Shown in pieces: positions 5,928-7,041 of a stretch of 7,041 nt of DNA (position 1 is the first letter of the stretch; each line of letters begins with the position of its first letter). Source of the stretch: an uncultured Eubacteriales bacterium. Its GTDB lineage: Bacteria; Bacillota; Clostridia; Monoglobales; Monoglobaceae. The stretch covers positions 1 through 7,041 of the forward strand of contig CATVQN010000053.1 in the NCBI GenBank assembly GCA_958346135.1. Direction: 5' to 3'. The notes beneath the pieces were generated by a model that worked only from the letters and a program-made list of their open reading frames with translations, searched no databases and had not been told where the DNA came from. A program made the position numbers and the translations under genes.

Positions 5928-7041
5928 ATTTGGTATTCCTCCTTTGTCCTGCCGATGATGAGTTTGGAATCTCCTCCGTTTTTGGTTACACTCTCATAGG
6001 GGATTCCAAGCTCCTCCGAAAGAATTTCTGTGATATAAGGCATACAGAAACCGCCCTGACATCTGCCCATCTGCGCTCTGGTTCTGCGCTTTACACCGTC
6101 TAAATCACGTGCGGGAGGATTGGTTCTTATCGCTTCTCTTATTTCACCCTCGGAAATACCTTCACAGCGGCAGATGATTCTGCCATAAGCTCTGTTTTCC
6201 GCTATCATTCTGTTTTGTTCGTTAACAGACGCCTCTTTGAAATAATGAGCAGGCTTTCTTATCGGATTGAAGTCCTCATTTTTGACAAGCTCCAGTCCCT
6301 GTGCTTTCAGCATTTCCGTTATGTACTCCGCAATAGCCGGTGACGCACTCAGGCCCGGCGATTCAATGCCGGCGGCGTTTATAAAATGCTCACAGGTTGA
6401 ATTTATTATGAAATCCCCTGTATTTCCGACTGCTCTTAATCCGCAGAAGGAGGTTATTGTATCTCTCAAATTTATACCAGTAGTTGTTTCCGTACAGCGG
6501 CTAAGCACGGTTGATAGTCCATCTATGGTTGTGGCAGTATCACTTTTGTTCTCTATATCCTCCGCTGTGGGGCCAAGCAGGAGATTGCCGTCAACCGTAG
6601 GGGTTACAAGAATACCCTTTCCCATATCCGATGGTGTTCTGAAAATGGTATGCGAAACCAGCCCGCCACTTGTTTTATCAAGCAACACATATTCTCCTCT
6701 CCTCGGATGCAGTCTTATATCCGACGGACCCGGCATTGCGGCAACAGCATCGGAATTCATTCCTGCGGCATTTACAACATACGCAGCCCTTATCTTATCG
6801 CCGTTTGCCGAAACAATCTCATAGCCCGCACCGCACTTCTTTATTTCCGTTACTTCAAAATTAACCTTTAGTTCCGCACCGTTATCCATAGCATTGCCTA
6901 CAGCGGCTATGGTAAGCTCATACGGGCATACAATTGCACCTGTCCCGGCTCTTAATGCGCATACTGCATCGGGCGAAATATTCGGTTCAAGTTCATGCAG
7001 CTCCTCGCTGTTAAGAACGGAAAGCTCCTTTACGCCGTTTT
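5924..7041 (-). CDS. GlpA-like FAD-dependent oxidoreductase with C-terminal BFD [2Fe-2S] domain (N-terminus cut by window edge)
   Basis: 371 residues are visible, open to the right edge; an ATG at 6889 is internal, because homologous sequence (LEPNIS, then GTGAIVCPYELTIAA) continues in frame upstream to 7041. The protein belongs to the DAO/glycerol-3-phosphate dehydrogenase-type flavoproteins. The N-terminal GxGxxG FAD motif and roughly 110 residues are missing outside the window (family usually about 480-500). VVNAAGMNSDAVA (about 88-100 of the fragment) and FCGLRAVGNTGDFII (about 198-212) are the later FAD and substrate-domain blocks. The C-terminus is a BFD-like domain with Cys at fragment positions 290, 292, 327 and 332 (CRCEG and GRCQGGFC), the pattern that binds [2Fe-2S] in GlpA, BFD and NirB. 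The gene overlaps the next by ATGA. Anaerobic glycerol-3-phosphate oxidation is the best guess; other 2-hydroxy acids or amines are possible. A glpK or glpF neighbour beyond the right edge would settle it. Confidence 0.88.
   Translation of the reverse strand, partial: NGVKELSVLNSEELHELEPNISPDAVCALRAGTGAIVCPYELTIAAVGNAMDNGAELKVNFEVTEIKKCGAGYEIVSANGDKIRAAYVVNAAGMNSDAVAAMPGPSDIRLHPRRGEYVLLDKTSGGLVSHTIFRTPSDMGKGILVTPTVDGNLLLGPTAEDIENKSDTATTIDGLSTVLSRCTETTTGINLRDTITSFCGLRAVGNTGDFIINSTCEHFINAAGIESPGLSASPAIAEYITEMLKAQGLELVKNEDFNPIRKPAHYFKEASVNEQNRMIAENRAYGRIICRCEGISEGEIREAIRTNPPARDLDGVKRRTRAQMGRCQGGFCMPYITEILSEELGIPYESVTKNGGDSKLIIGRTKEEYQI

Noticed and set aside
6267..6824. 185-codon open frame on the plus strand
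   Set aside because: Antisense to the GlpA-like gene; low-complexity Ser/Pro/Val-rich translation with no motif.
6887..6889. ATG as the start of the GlpA-like gene
   Set aside because: The frame stays open to the window edge and encodes conserved family sequence upstream, including a GxIVCPYELTIA block. The gene is truncated by the window, not short.

Overview
All seven genes lie on the minus strand, so transcription runs from high to low coordinates. Gene content and order (fmt, then a YugP-type membrane zinc peptidase, rsmB and rlmN), strong AGGAG-type ribosome binding sites, tight stop/start overlaps and a consensus sigma-A promoter point to a low- to mid-GC Gram-positive bacterium of the Clostridia, perhaps Lachnospiraceae. 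The genus cannot be fixed from this window.

Right part (7041 to about 3480). This is the end of an operon that starts outside the window. It encodes a GlpA-like FAD oxidoreductase with a C-terminal BFD-type [2Fe-2S] domain (N-terminus cut off), a second FAD/NAD(P)-binding oxidoreductase, and a small DUF1667 protein with a Cys-x2-Cys-x3-Cys...Cys pattern. The first two overlap by ATGA and the third starts one base after its neighbour stops, so the trio looks like one enzyme complex. The best analogy is anaerobic glycerol-3-phosphate dehydrogenase (GlpABC), but without a recognisable GlpC-type membrane subunit in the window. After a 117-bp gap comes an MgtC/SapB-family membrane protein, followed by a clear intrinsic terminator.

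Left part (about 3361 to 1). A near-perfect promoter (TTGATA-17-TATAAT) drives fmt, a YugP-like zinc peptidase, rsmB and the start of rlmN. These are translation and ribosome housekeeping genes: initiator tRNA formylation, 16S rRNA m5C methylation and 23S rRNA/tRNA m2A methylation. The genes overlap or are separated by only a few bases. The usual upstream partner def (peptide deformylase) is absent; the MgtC operon and its terminator sit there instead.

The two halves differ in codon use. Isoleucine ATA is rare in rsmB but common in mgtC and the oxidoreductase, so the junction at about 3.3-3.5 kb separates genes of different history or expression level. No RNA genes, CRISPR arrays, insertion sequences or defence genes were seen. 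The window is mostly ordinary; the DUF1667 trio is its most interesting part.
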